From assembly GCA_030867875.1 (NCBI GenBank), contig JAOWCC010000577.1, forward strand, positions 142,096,344 to 142,160,343: a stretch of DNA of 64,000 bases, in the 5' to 3' direction. The notes beneath the pieces are model-generated. The model was not told the origin of the DNA. It made no database searches and saw only the letters and a program-made list of their open reading frames with translations. A program made the translations under genes and the position numbers. Origin of the DNA: Actinernus sp. WN-2022. Taxonomy: Eukaryota; Cnidaria; Anthozoa; Actiniaria; Actinernidae. Positions 9,356 through 20,100 of this stretch are shown one piece after another. Position 1 is the first letter of the stretch. The number at the start of each line of letters is the position of its first letter.

Positions 9356-12300
9356 ATGACAAACGCGTCGTTTTTGCGGTTTGGTTGTTGGAATATTGAG
9401 GGGCTTGCGGGGAAGTTGAATGACAATAGCTTCCTTTCAGCAATCAATAAATTTGATTTTGTTAGTCTTGTAGAAACATGGTTACCTTATGGTACCACGA
9501 ACCTTGGTATTGATGGATTTTATTCATTTTCAAAGTGTCGGTTGGCTCCAGTTAACGCTCGCAGGAATTCTGGAGGGATAACGGTTCTTGTTAAGTCACA
9601 CTTGCGGAAAGGTGTAAAATTTCTTGATCACGAAAGTTGTGAGGAATTTATTTGGTGGAAACTCGAAAAGGAGTTTTTTCACTTGGATCAGGATATCTTT
9701 GTTTGTACTGCATATGTCCCTCCAAATAACTCTTCCAGGGAACGTAGATTAGATAAAGATCATTTTGAGTGCTTACAGGAAAGCATTTATAACTTTGCCA
9801 GGAAAGGTGAGATCATTTTATGTGGGGATTTTAATGCAAGAATGGGCGGATTACAGGATTATGTAGACGATACTGTCAACTGTTGTGTTAATTCGGTTAC
9901 AGGTTGTGTTAATTCGGTTACAGTGGTAGTTGAAGGGCGAAATTCAAGGGATGTGCAGGTTAATGCTTATGGTAGGTCTTTGGCAGAGATATGTTGTGGA
10001 AATGGTTTAATAGCTCTAAACGGCAGAACGAAGGGTGATTACATGGGCCAATTTACGTGTCAAACATATAATGGAGCAAGTGTAGTGGATTACGCTATCG
10101 TTTCTCTCAATATATTTGCGCTGGTTAGTTATTTCGCCGTCTCTAGGCTAACGGAGTTTTCACACCATTGTTTATTATCGTTTGCTATGAAAGCTTACGT
10201 GTCTAAGGAATTGGACGATTCTTTAGTATTGACTCCACACCCCATGGCTTTATCGTGGGATGATGATTTAAAATACTTATTTCGTGAAAGTATTGATTCA
10301 AAGGAAGTTCACGAGGGACTTGGTGCGTTGTTTGACTCAAGGATTGATGATCATCTTGACGTAGATTCTATGGTAAATAGGTTTACTGACGTATTATTAT
10401 GCGCGTCGAAGAAAGTGATGTCTGTTAGGAAAAGAGCGTCTTCATTTAAGAAACCACGGCGGAGAACAGTGCCAAAGCAAAAATGGTTTGATAAGAGCTG
10501 TTATGACCTTAGGAAAGAACTACGGGGTTTGGGAAAATTAGTTTCAAAATATCCCAATGAGCCGTATTTGAGACAGAAATTTTTCTTGACTAAGAAAAGG
10601 TATAAACGTTTAACTAAGCGACTGAAAAGACAGTTTCATGATGCAATTTTAGATAAAATACAGACTTTACAGGATACTAATCCAAAAGCATTTTGGAAAC
10701 TGGTGAACTCTATTAAAACGCATCAGTCTGTGAGTGGCTCTGATGACGTTCCGCCGGTTCTGTGGTTTAATTCTTTTAGGGATCTGAATAGAATCAATTT
10801 TTCAGCGGAAAGCAACAGTACTGAATCTCAGATTGTCAATGATTTTTGGCTTTGGGCTGCCAAAGATAGTACGATTCTCGATTCACCTATTGATTTTAAA
10901 GAAGTTTGCACTTTATCTAAGAAACTCAAAATAAAGAAAGCGAGCGCAATTGATTCTTTAAGCAACGAGATAATCAAATCATCAATACATGTTTTAGCGC
11001 CTTATTATGTTACGCTTTTCAATGTGGTGTTATCCCACGGTGTGTTTCCACGGGTGTGGTCTGAAGGTCTTATCGTTCCTCTTTACAAATCAGGATGTAA
11101 GTTAGATCCGGCAAACTATAGAGGTATTTGTATTAGTAGCTGTTTGGGTAATTTTTTTACGTTAATCTTAAATGACCGCTTAAATCGTTTCTTAAAGGAA
11201 AACGACATTATGAATAAACACCAAATAGGTTTTAGGCACGGTTTTAGAACCTCTGACCATATACTGGTATTAAAAACGTCTAGCCGTAAGCCGTTATTTT
11301 CATGTTTTATTGATTTTAGGAAAGCGTATGACAGTGTTTGGAGAGAGGGTTTGTTTTATAAAATGATTCAATACGGTTGTAACAGAACTGAATTTTATAC
11401 GCATCCTTCGTAGTATGTATGCGTCTGTCAAATTAGCGGTAAAGCTGAGTCAGGGATGTACTCCATACTTTCAATCAGATGTTGGGGTGAAACAGGGCTG
11501 CAATTTAAGTCCTACGTTATTCAATGTGTTTATTAATGACATTCCTGAGTTATTTAATTCGCCTTCATGTGCACCAGTGATGCTAGGTGATACCAAGTTG
11601 AATTGTTTACTATATGCGGACGACCTAGTAATTCTATCGGATTCTGCATCTGGCATGCAAAACTGTTTGAACAAACTCCACTCTTATACCAAGAAATGGA
11701 GACTGAGAGTTAACTTGAAAAAGTCTAAGATTCTGGTTTTTGGGACACCGGCCCAAAGGCGTTTATGTATAACTTCTAAGTGGTATCTTAACAATGAACA
11801 GTTGGTTTGCGTTGAGGAATATACGTATTTAGGGATTTCTTTTCATTGTGCTGGTGGTTTCAAACGGGCCCAAACTACTTTGTATAATAAGGCATTGAGG
11901 GCTTATCACAGTCTATTTAGAAATTTTTCAAATGTAGAAAATATGTCAGTTAAGTTACTGTTGAAACTGTTCTCTTCATTTGTAGTGCCAGTGTTGCTAT
12001 ATGGATGTGAGGTGTGGGGTGTATATTTGTTGGGACGAACCTGCCCTAACTTAAATATGTTCCGGCAGAAACTGTTTAAGGTAGTTAATAATTTAGAGAG
12101 ACTTCATTTGAAGTTTTGCAAACGAATTCTGGGCGTACACTCTAAAACAACCAATCTAGCAGTCTATGCGGAAATAGGTAGAGTTCCAATGATGGTTCAA
12201 GTCGCTTCTCTCGTAGTGAAGTATTGGTTAAGAATTATAAACTCGGAATACAATAGTACTTTAGTTGGAAAAGCTGCGGAAGTATATAAAGTCGAAATTT

Positions 12301-12909
12301 CAGGGTGCAGTTTTTACAAACCATATTTTAGAACTATGCAATATCAAACCGCTCACTGAGCTTTCAGTTTCTCTCAAGCAAATAGGTTTAATTGCCAAAT
12401 ATGTAAAGGTAAAAATGTACGATTATTTTGCCGAGAAATGGAAGGACCAGGTTCATCAGAGTGATCTGCAGAGCCACATTTATGGCGGGAAGTTACGTAC
12501 TTTTCGTCAAGTTAAACCGAAAGTAGGTTTTGAAAAATATCTTTCATCTATTACGAACTTCAAACACCGTCAGGCAGTAACTAAACTACGGGTGTCTGCA
12601 CATAAGTTACCTGTTGAGTCTGGCCGATACGGAAATATTCCATATGAGTCACGGAAGTGTACTCTATGCGACTTGGGAGTGATTGGAGACGAATATCATT
12701 ACCTTATGATTTGTTCGAATCCCAGTTTTATTAATGTTAGAAACGAATTTATGACTGAGTTATTAAGTATTAATTCCTCTTTCTCGCGTTTTAATAAGAG
12801 AGAATTATGTTTATACATAATGTCTATGAAGGATGATACAATTGTAAAAGTTGTTGGTAAATATTGTTACAGTTTGCTTACAGTATTTAATAATAGTAAT
12901 TTGAGATAG
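9356..12909 (+). pseudogene. LINE ORF2: APE endonuclease plus reverse transcriptase, two frameshifts
   Basis: ATG at 9356. Residues about 8-275 are an apurinic-type endonuclease: GCWNIEGL, LVETWL with the catalytic Glu at 40, CTAYVPP, CGDFNAR near 157 and VVDYAIVS near 243. The final SDH motif reads SHH (269-271), so its Asp is replaced. The RT follows with NYRGICISS, FIDFRKAYDSVW, GVKQGCNLSPTLFN and the catalytic YADD near 11609. The C terminus carries CTLCDLGVIGDEYHYLMIC (about 12657-12715), a Cys/His motif seen in several LINE groups. The frame changes near 11385-11395 and again near 12300-12310, so three open segments (to 11413, 11415-12359 and 12265-12909) make up one former protein. A 21-bp in-frame tandem duplication lies at 9882-9923. 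Confidence 0.9.
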
Positions 12910-13012
12910 TTATGAATGTTATTTCATTGTATTTCGATTTATATTTAGTTTTATAAGAATTCCTATGTACCATTTCTGGTGTTTATATGGAATAAAGTTT
13001 ATCTATACCACA

Positions 13013-13392
13013 GACAAACGCTCGTGTGTGCACACAACCTTTATTTATCATAAATGCATTCATGAGTATGCCATCCCATGACATTCAAGTGATCAACAGA
13101 ATCACATGACTGGAAAAGATTATCCACTCATTTGTTTGTTAATCCGTGGTTCCTGATGGGGGCTAACAGCAAATACACAATCTTATCCCGACGTATTCTA
13201 AAAGATTGCCGTGTATAGGCCCAGGATAAGTGCAGTGCGAAGTATATCCTCCATTACTGGTAGCCGAGTGCACGAAGCTTATATCATAATCAACTGAACC
13301 CTAACGGACAACAATTCAGCGCTTAAATATCAACGAATTTAACGGTGTATGAAACTACCACTCTTAAACTAACAAGACAGAACATAACGGTG
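13013..13392. other. Intergenic, nothing recognised
   Basis: The stretch begins directly after the LINE 3' end. No domain, repeat or RNA gene was recognised. Confidence 0.4.
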
Positions 13393-13641
13393 TTATAGCT
13401 CAATCTTCTCTTCGGCAGTTTGGGTGACAGCTCCTGCTGCGGGACCTGGTGCTGGCAACGGAGCCCATTACACATTGGCTCCTGGCGGCTCATAGATCAG
13501 TCGTTGTGTGTTTGGTATTTTTGTAACTCCCTCAAGAGTATACCTACGAGACAGAACCTGTGTCCGACCTTGCAATTGCGTGCAAACGGTAGAATCATTT
13601 ACTTTTCCGAACCAATTACTTTTAACATTAATATATTTTTA
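13393..13641 (-). pseudogene. Possible coding fragment ending in a Pro/Ala/Gly-rich tail
   Basis: On the - strand a frame open from about 13641 reads ...RLIYEPPGANV then TAA, then WAPLPAPGPAAGAVTQ and TAEEKIEL before another stop near 13393. The composition is protein-like, and the Pro/Ala bias resembles the fragment at 15174-15266 on the same strand across element X. One small gene interrupted by X is a possible reading. The evidence is composition only and no family is recognised. Confidence 0.2.
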
Positions 13642-13960
13642 TTACCGGCAACCAGATGTATACCCCAAAAATATCAACACGTAATAACATAATTCTGCAC
13701 GCTAGCTGTTACTGAATATTTTTTATGTATATACTTCCCGAGTGAAGCACACAAAACGCGTCGGAGAGAATCAAAATATTTACAATCGAAACCAGAGTTC
13801 TCCGTGAGATGTACTGCTCACCAATTCTTGTTAATTTTTTTAATGTAATATATTTATTTTAACATAACCGCCATCCGTATCCTCGTTTTACAAACACCCG
13901 CACGCGAGTCACCTGAATTGATTAGCTTGTTTATTCAGAAAGTTTTCTTTTAAAAGTTAT

Positions 13961-14110
13961 CAATAGCGATGTTTCGTGTGTCGTCATCTATTGTCATTAA
14001 TGTGCCAACCAGAGATCCATTGGTTCCTAACACAAAGCGGGCTTTACAAATCATGGTTGGCACATTAGCATGACAATTGCAATGTTTATCAACATGAAAC
14101 ATCGCTATTG
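13961..14110. mobile_element. Small foldback element (150 bp) inside element X
   Basis: The ends caatagcgatgttt and aaacatcgctattg are perfect inverted repeats, with further pairing through tgtcat..aatgtgccaacca / tggttggcacatt. A related internal segment of X at 14397-14415 (aaaagttatcaatacaaaac) lacks it and gives an approximate empty site. Confidence 0.8.
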
Positions 14111-15101
14111 AAAATAGAACAAAGTACGCGAGTCGGTAACACTTCCTTTATTCGGCAAAAGTTCTTTCAAAGTAGATGGATCGACGCGAGCATTACTCCA
14201 GGTTATTAAAACTTACATACCACAATAACTACGTCAACTTCGTTATGGTTTTCATGCATGTAAAAATCATCAGGCTATCTGGCAGATGTTTCCAAATATG
14301 AGTTCCACCCGCTACAAGCTTAGGTAAGTTTTAAAACTTCCTGCCATTTTAAATCTTAATTAGTTAATTAGCTTGTTTATTCAGGAAGTTTTCTTTTAAA
14401 AGTTATCAATACAAAACAAAGCACGCGATGCGGTAACTGACTCCTTTGTTCGGCAAAGTCTTCAAAGTATGCGGATTTACGGGTTGTCAAAACCTTTATG
14501 TATCCACAATAATGGGCTTTTATCGCATGCACGGCGGCCATGTTGAGTCCCAGGAGAATAAAAACCTTTGTTTTCGTCCGGTAAACTCGTTCTGAAACCT
14601 ATTGTTTTATCCAAGATGGCCGAACTGCGATAACAGTTCATTACAGATCATCTATATGTAGATGGCTTGCACTCAATCCCCAGAGATTCAAATGACAAAG
14701 GGCATGGCGACCATGTTGGTGTACCTAACAAAAGAAGCTAACGAAGAATCTATTGTTAACTGTACACCAAGGGTCTATATGTTGGCTTCAGGCAAGAAAT
14801 AGTAACAACTAATCATCAGACGAAGATTGACGAAGATTGTAGGTGGATTGGATCCCTTATCGAGTTTCTTGTTGCACTACTCGCGCGAATGACAATTGCG
14901 GCATTTACCGTAGCTATACCTAACACGAATTTTGTTGAAGAAGAGTGAAGCGTGAATTCAAAAATAAAAATGAATTGCATATAGCTTTTTGCATCACTAT
15001 TCTCCACGTCCACTACATTACAGGGAAAACATATGTATTCATAACCTTTGAAAAGGTTGGAGGGGGGCAAACCTCTAGAGGGGACGGCGATTTCGCCTCT
15101 C

Positions 15102-15123
15102 GGGGGGGGGGGGGGGGGGGGGG
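15102..15123. repeat. Poly-G tract (22 G) with G-rich flank
   Basis: An uninterrupted G run is followed by ggagggtggggggaggagggg. Equivalent homopolymers occur in X copy 2 (C run 31183-31202, G run 32115-32138). The region could form a G-quadruplex. Exact length may be unreliable for sequencing reasons. Confidence 0.9.
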
Positions 15124-15173
15124 AGAGCATTCACGGAGGGTGGGGGGAGGAGGGGGGTATGGCGAAATCGCTG

Positions 15174-15266
15174 CTACACCGGTACTGGGATCGGAGCCAC
15201 TGCCCCTGGAGGTGCAGAAACCGCTGCTGGCGCCGGAGCGTAACGAGGGAACTGTACATGTGCCAT
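15174..15266 (-). pseudogene. Possible N-terminal coding fragment, Pro/Ala-rich
   Basis: The - strand ATG at 15264-15266 opens a frame beginning MAHVQFPRYAPAPAAV and continuing as PPGAVAPIPVPV, which stops exactly where the terminal repeat of element X begins. It may be the start of a small Pro-rich protein truncated by X. The evidence is the reading frame and its bias only. Confidence 0.25.
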
Positions 15267-15360
15267 CGTTGGGAAATTCGTGAGAGAATAAGAGTTCCAC
15301 TGCTCTCCCTTCACCCTAAAAAATAGGATGGGGGTGTGCCGCAGCGCCCTTGAAACCCTT

Positions 15361-15722
15361 ACCCTGTTCCAGGCCAAGACATTGTATTTTTGCGACCCTG
15401 TTCCAGACAAAATGGCAAAAAAGGTACCCTGTTCCAAGCTAGAAACAAAGAAAACATACCCTGTTCCAGGCAAAATGGTAAAAAGATATCCTGTTTCAGA
15501 CCAGGCTAGCGTCTGATATGATTCGCGCGAGACGTTGCGCTCCACTCGCCACTCGAGTTCTAAACAGATAAACGGACTCTGCGTTTGCAGCGGCAAGGGA
15601 CCGTGAATAACTCAAACCATCATGAGGCCTTTCCAAAAAATTACGACCCTGTTCCAGACCAAAACAGTGATTTATATACCCTGTTCCAGGCTAAGAATTG
15701 TCAAAAACCATACCCTGTCGAG
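15361..15722. repeat. Interspersed motif array ACCCTGTTCCAG (8 copies)
   Basis: The 12-mer accctgttccag, or a close variant, occurs at 15361, 15395, 15426, 15458, 15488, 15646, 15678 and 15711. Within the first five copies the spacing is 30-34 bp with A-rich spacers (caaaatggnaaaa). A unique 150-bp segment (15500-15645) splits the array. The short open frame across the first half is a product of the repeat (recurring YPVPGKM-like peptides). Confidence 0.85.
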
Positions 15723-16044
15723 CTGCACGTACCCGTATAGTCTATATATAACAGAGATATACATATCCTAAATTAACTGAAATTTATTGAAATTTATTGG
15801 ACCGATGTCGAAGTACTTGCACGTACAAAACACCAATAAAAATGTGTCTGTCGGTCTGTCTGTATGGGAGTACCCCTCCCCCCCTGATATGAAACTGAGC
15901 GCAGCAGAGGGTTTGAAATGATATGTATTGCAATCCCGGGGAGTAAGGCACCCGTGCATGTGTGCACCTTTAATCATATTTAGCATTTCTACGCTTTGCA
16001 TTTAATTTTAAGTATTGTGAATAGAAAAGTCATGCACCACGCCG
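15723..16044. other. Intergenic, nothing recognised
   Basis: A tgtctgtcggtctgtctgt run lies near 15845 and a C-rich run near 15875. No gene or known repeat was recognised. Confidence 0.4.
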
Positions 16045-16047
16045 GGC

Positions 16048-16480
16048 TGACGCCGGGTATTCTTCAGTTACTCCAACATTTGCAACTACAAGCTACAAAA
16101 ATTGCAGAATCGTGCTGCTCGTGTTTTATTGAACGCGTCATTTGATTCAAATACTCAGACACTGCGTGAAACTCTTACCTGGAAAAACATAAAACACCAA
16201 CATTTACTAGATTCTACAGTTATTGTGTACAAGTAACTAAATAATTTAGCTCCAGATTATCTTTGCTCGAAATTTATCTGTAGGAATGAGCTAGTTAATT
16301 ATTCACTACGCGATCTTACTAATAAGCTGCCGCTATTCCACATCCGCGCACTGACTATCTTAAAAGACGTTTTAGCTGTAGCGGCGCACAATTGTGGAAC
16401 AGCCTGCCCCTTGATATTCGCCAATCGGAACCCTTAACTCGCTAAAAGACAAATTACGTTGCTATGACTTCTGAAATTAC
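16048..16480 (+). pseudogene. LINE ORF2 C-terminal fragment
   Basis: The reading frame from about 16093 gives LQKLQNRAARVLLN, then LTWKNIKHQHLLDS, a YK-stop-LNNLAPDYLCSKF block and YSLRDLTNKLP, then a shifted WNSLP-like end. These are the blocks downstream of the RT domain in jockey/CR1-like LINEs. In-frame stops and shifts mark a dead, 5'-truncated copy just upstream of the P450 gene. Confidence 0.75.
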
Positions 16481-16954
16481 TAATTCACGGCACCACGTTA
16501 AAGCAGGATTTATTTTATTATTTATGTAAATATTATATCATGTAGTATAATTGTAAGTTATAGGTTTTTTATTTAGGCATAATTTTAGATTATTCATTGG
16601 ATTTTAAAATTTTGTAAATTATCTGATGGAACAACCGTGACAAAATTAAAGTTATCCAATCCAAAATTGCTCATTTTCCTCCTTGCCCCTTCGGCATCGT
16701 CCTCGCTCTCCGTCAGCCATCTTTGATTTTCCGATCGGGAAATACGAGTCGACGTAATTTGTGAAAGAAATGTATTGTCAAATGTTGAAAATATATCTAG
16801 GTAAACGTTCTTTCGTAAATTAGTTGATTTTTTTTTTTTGCAAGATTCTCGTCCTTCCCTTGACACCGCGCGCGCTTGCGAGCTTAGCGACTGGAACGAG
16901 TCTTAGTCAGGCACGGGACGGGAGAGCACGGGATCGGTATTGTGTTGGTTAATT
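16481..16954. promoter_or_regulatory. 5' flank of the P450 gene
   Basis: The 470 bp before the P450 ATG go from AT-rich LINE-derived DNA (to about 16620) to a GC-rich segment with gcgcgcgcttgcgagc (16867-16882) and repeated acggga motifs (16914-16933). No TATA box is convincing, and the transcription start cannot be placed. A - strand open frame over 16594-16866 was not recognised. Confidence 0.35.
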
Positions 16955-17169
16955 ATGGTGGTTGCTGCTGATATTTTGTCCACCCTCGTTGATCGCTTGA
17001 CGATTGGCAATGTGTTGTTGGCGGTTCTTTTTCTTTTTCTACTCAACACGTTGTGGGAGCTTTATGAGTTTCGTGGCATGCCTCCGGGTCCTCGGTTCTC
17101 CAATCTTCCCATCATTGGAAACTTGCTGAGCTTTGATAATGGAGAGGACCTTCAAGGCATGACGAGCAG
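16955..17169 (+). CDS. P450 exon 1: membrane anchor and PPGP hinge
   Basis: It encodes residues 1-71 plus two bases of codon 72. The donor is cag|gtaag at 17170. It holds the hydrophobic anchor (NVLLAVLFLFLLNTLW) and MPPGPRFSNLPIIGN. Confidence 0.92.
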
Positions 17170-20100
17170 GTAAGAATCCTACATCTACAACGGACTGAGC
17201 TCGGTGATGCCATTGGACTTGTTAGCTGGAGCATTTCAGATATTCACAATCTTATATAAAACCACAGGCACAGACGTTCTAGCACAGACGTTCTAGCACA
17301 GACGTACAAAGCCATTTTATATCCACGCCCCCCTTACTTGATCCCCGTTCAGAAAATCTCATCAAGGTTTCTGAGGGGGTCCAGTGGGGTCAATTGGAAA
17401 TTCTTTTTTTTTTATGAGGGGGTTGCACAATTTCCCAGTGACTTTCTGGGGTTTCATGTGACTGCAATTTTTATCATATTTTCTGAATGAGTAAAGATAA
17501 AAATATGTTTTTTTTGTTTTTTTTTGGTCAAAGGGAGTCAAAATAGCGATATAAGAGATTTGCATTTGTTTCAAAGCCCCATGGTGGGGCATTTCCATAG
17601 CTAAGCTGACCCCATGGTGGGGCGCTGACCCCATGGTGGGGCATTTGCAATGTTGTGATTCAAAAATGTCTAATGCCATCCACACTCCTCAGTATTGCTT
17701 TTCCTATGTCTTTCGGGTCTGATACGGGTGTTCAATTCTAAGGATAATATATTGGCCGAGTACCGACCACAGGTTGTTGAGACCCTCTCTTGGCAGTTGA
17801 CTTCTTGGCAGTTGACTTCTTGGCACTATTACCTTCAATCGAAGACATTGTTCTTAAAATTTCTCACTCCTTTTACCAAAATTCCATTTAAAAAGGTTCA
17901 GAACTTACAATTAATAAAATAAAAATTATTCATATAAACCCTGTGAAGTTAAAAGGGTCAATTGGCCTTAAAACATAGAAGATTACAACAGATTTGACTG
18001 CTCTCCCTGTCCAATGGCAGATGGTTGACTTTCCATGAGTGGCCCCCAGAAAAGTCAATTCATTATGAGAGCCTGCACAATTCTCGGCAAGCGGCAACCC
18101 AGACCTGTAGTGACATTGCCCCTTTAAGCTCAAATTCATTTCTTAGGGGGTGTGGATGTAAAATGGAATGGCCCATTTTCAATACCCCTAACCCCATTTT
18201 AGTTATTTATTTTCAAATTGAGGACAAAAGAAGAAAAAAATGTAATTGGTATAATCTCTGATTTTTAAATCCTGCTTAAACTCCTGTGCATTTTTTTTCA
18301 CGACCGTGTAGTTTGGGGTCTTGGTTGAGTCACAGATGTAAGAGATAGATCAGGCAAAAAGCCATTGTTCACAAGCACTTGTGGTAGGTTCTATTGTTGT
18401 GGATTCCCGATATCTTGTGTCACACATAGTGCACAATATACTAGGCCATTATTTTCAGTGGCTTGGTCATGAAAAGAGGCTGGTTGCTTTTCACCATTTT
18501 AGCAAACTTCAACAGGTTGTAGACAATCGAGGATTCAAGCCAAAACAAAACTTTTTTGCAGAATTATTTATATGAAGAATTTATATGAAGACATTAAAAA
18601 ATTGGGGCTATAGGGGCACTTTAAAAGGGTCAGTTACAGAATACCCCTACAATTAAAATAATTATTCCACAAGCAATTTCAAGTTGTTGGTGTGTTTATA
18701 TGTCAGTATATACTGGTAGGCTTTGTATGGGAACAGGGAAAAATAAAAAATTCAGCATTATTAATAGGTTAATTAACATCAAATGAATTGTCCTTTGTCC
18801 TCTTAGGGAGAGGAGATCCGGAAAAAAAGCCCAAACCACCAATAAACAACAAAGGACAACAGAAAGAGCAAAAGTACTTTTATTTCATTTGATGTAATAA
18901 CCTATTAATAATGGTAGTAATTCCAATACATTAAGGCTGCCTATACATATACTGAGATAGTCTGATATTTAGTATATACAACACGGAACCTACATAGATT
19001 ATGCAATTTGATTGGCTCGCTATCTCAGAATAATGAGCAATAGCCACCTACAAAACTCGGGATAATTTTGAAACAAAATGGCAGGCATAAATCCATGTTT
19101 CGCGATTGTTTCCAATACCGACATTTTAGAAATTCAACAAAATGTAGTGCCCAAAAGCACTAAAAAAGCTACAAAATATGGCCTTTGAGTCAGTGTTTCA
19201 AGGTAAAATGTTTGCATAAAATGTACTAAAGCAACTGTCACAACTTGTTTTGCCGTAGAAAAAGCTTTGTTAATACAAAAGTTACATTTGTCACGCCTTC
19301 TACTAAAAAACACTTATAATTCTCATTTTGTGTTGAGTTCCTGTGTTGTATATACTAAAACAATTATTCGCCTCAGGCTTAGTCAATATTGGTGAATATT
19401 CCCTTCGACTTCGTCTTGGGGAATATTCACCAATATCGACTTTGCCTTTGGCGAATAATTGTTAATTAAACAGACCAAGCACTCACAATTAAATTAGCTT
19501 GGGTTGCCTGTACCTCAACAAGTTTATATAAGCCTCTGTTAGCTGTTTTGAAAAAAGGAGTAGTAATGGTTCACCATGTCCTAGAATATGGAATTCCTTG
19601 TTACCTACCATTTGTGATTCAGCCAAACAATATTTTTTTCATAAAACAAACTTTTTGATCTTTTCAAAGCTGATGACTATCTTGATGTCTCTTAGATTAT
19701 TAGTAATTTAAAATAATGTAAATTATATTAATCTCCTTATATTCCTTTTTCTTCATACTAAATCTAATAATTCACATTATCACTATTGTATTTTTCCTTA
19801 CTGACTTATTTACTTATTATATTGTTACGCCTTCTCTCTTTCTTTTTCAATACTTTTATATCACATTCAGTTCTGTGCTATTCCTATGTAAGTTCGTTAT
19901 ATGTACGTGTAAATAATGTGTTTTCTTCCTCTGCCTCGATTAGCCTGCCTATTTGCAGGTTTAAGTTTGTATGTAATTTTTCTTGCACTTATTTCATAAA
20001 TTGTTGTTGTTGTTGTTGACTCCACTCAACAATAGGTCGCAAAATACATGGTGAACTTTCAATAATTTTTAATTGTCAACTCTAAAGTTTATGACTCCAT

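Larger units (their letters stand above)
8341..13012 (+). mobile_element. LINE (non-LTR retrotransposon) with esterase-like ORF1 and EN/RT ORF2
   Basis: This is a near full-length copy: ORF1 (about 8388-9170), ORF2 (9356-12909) and a short 3' UTR with AATAAAG at about 12990, just before the end near 13012. The domain order (SGNH-esterase ORF1, APE endonuclease, reverse transcriptase, C-terminal Cys/His motif) is typical of CR1-group and related LINEs; the clade is not settled here. ORF1 lacks its N-terminal GDS motif and both ORFs have frameshifts, so this copy is dead. A 29-bp tandem duplication sits at 8359-8416. The preceding 8041-8340 has no recognised feature. A C-terminal fragment of the same family lies at 48231-48760 on the - strand. 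Confidence 0.85.
13900..15175. mobile_element. Element X, copy 1 (internal repeats, poly-G tract)
   Basis: This shares extended sequence, in the same orientation, with 31164-32215: repeated segments starting acgcgagtcggtaacac (about 13905 partial, 14129, 14425), tggttttcatgcatg, gaagattgtaggtggattg, ataacctttgaaaaggttgg, and a long G run. The right end (gcgaaatcgctgctacaccggt) matches the terminal repeat of copy 2. The matching left terminus was not found, so this copy is 5'-truncated or rearranged. A small foldback element is inserted at 13961-14110. No coding capacity was recognised. Confidence 0.7.

Noticed and set aside
15328..15516. 62-codon frame with repeated YPVPGKM-like peptides
   Set aside because: Produced by the ACCCTGTTCCAG motif array; the spacer is not codon-periodic over the whole array.
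16594..16866. 90-codon - strand frame just upstream of the P450, possibly a divergent gene
   Set aside because: Overlaps LINE-derived AT-rich DNA and has no recognisable domain; could be chance.
16940..16954. Earlier start for the P450 at 16940
   Set aside because: That codon is TTG. The first ATG in frame, at 16955, has a good context and directly precedes the membrane anchor.
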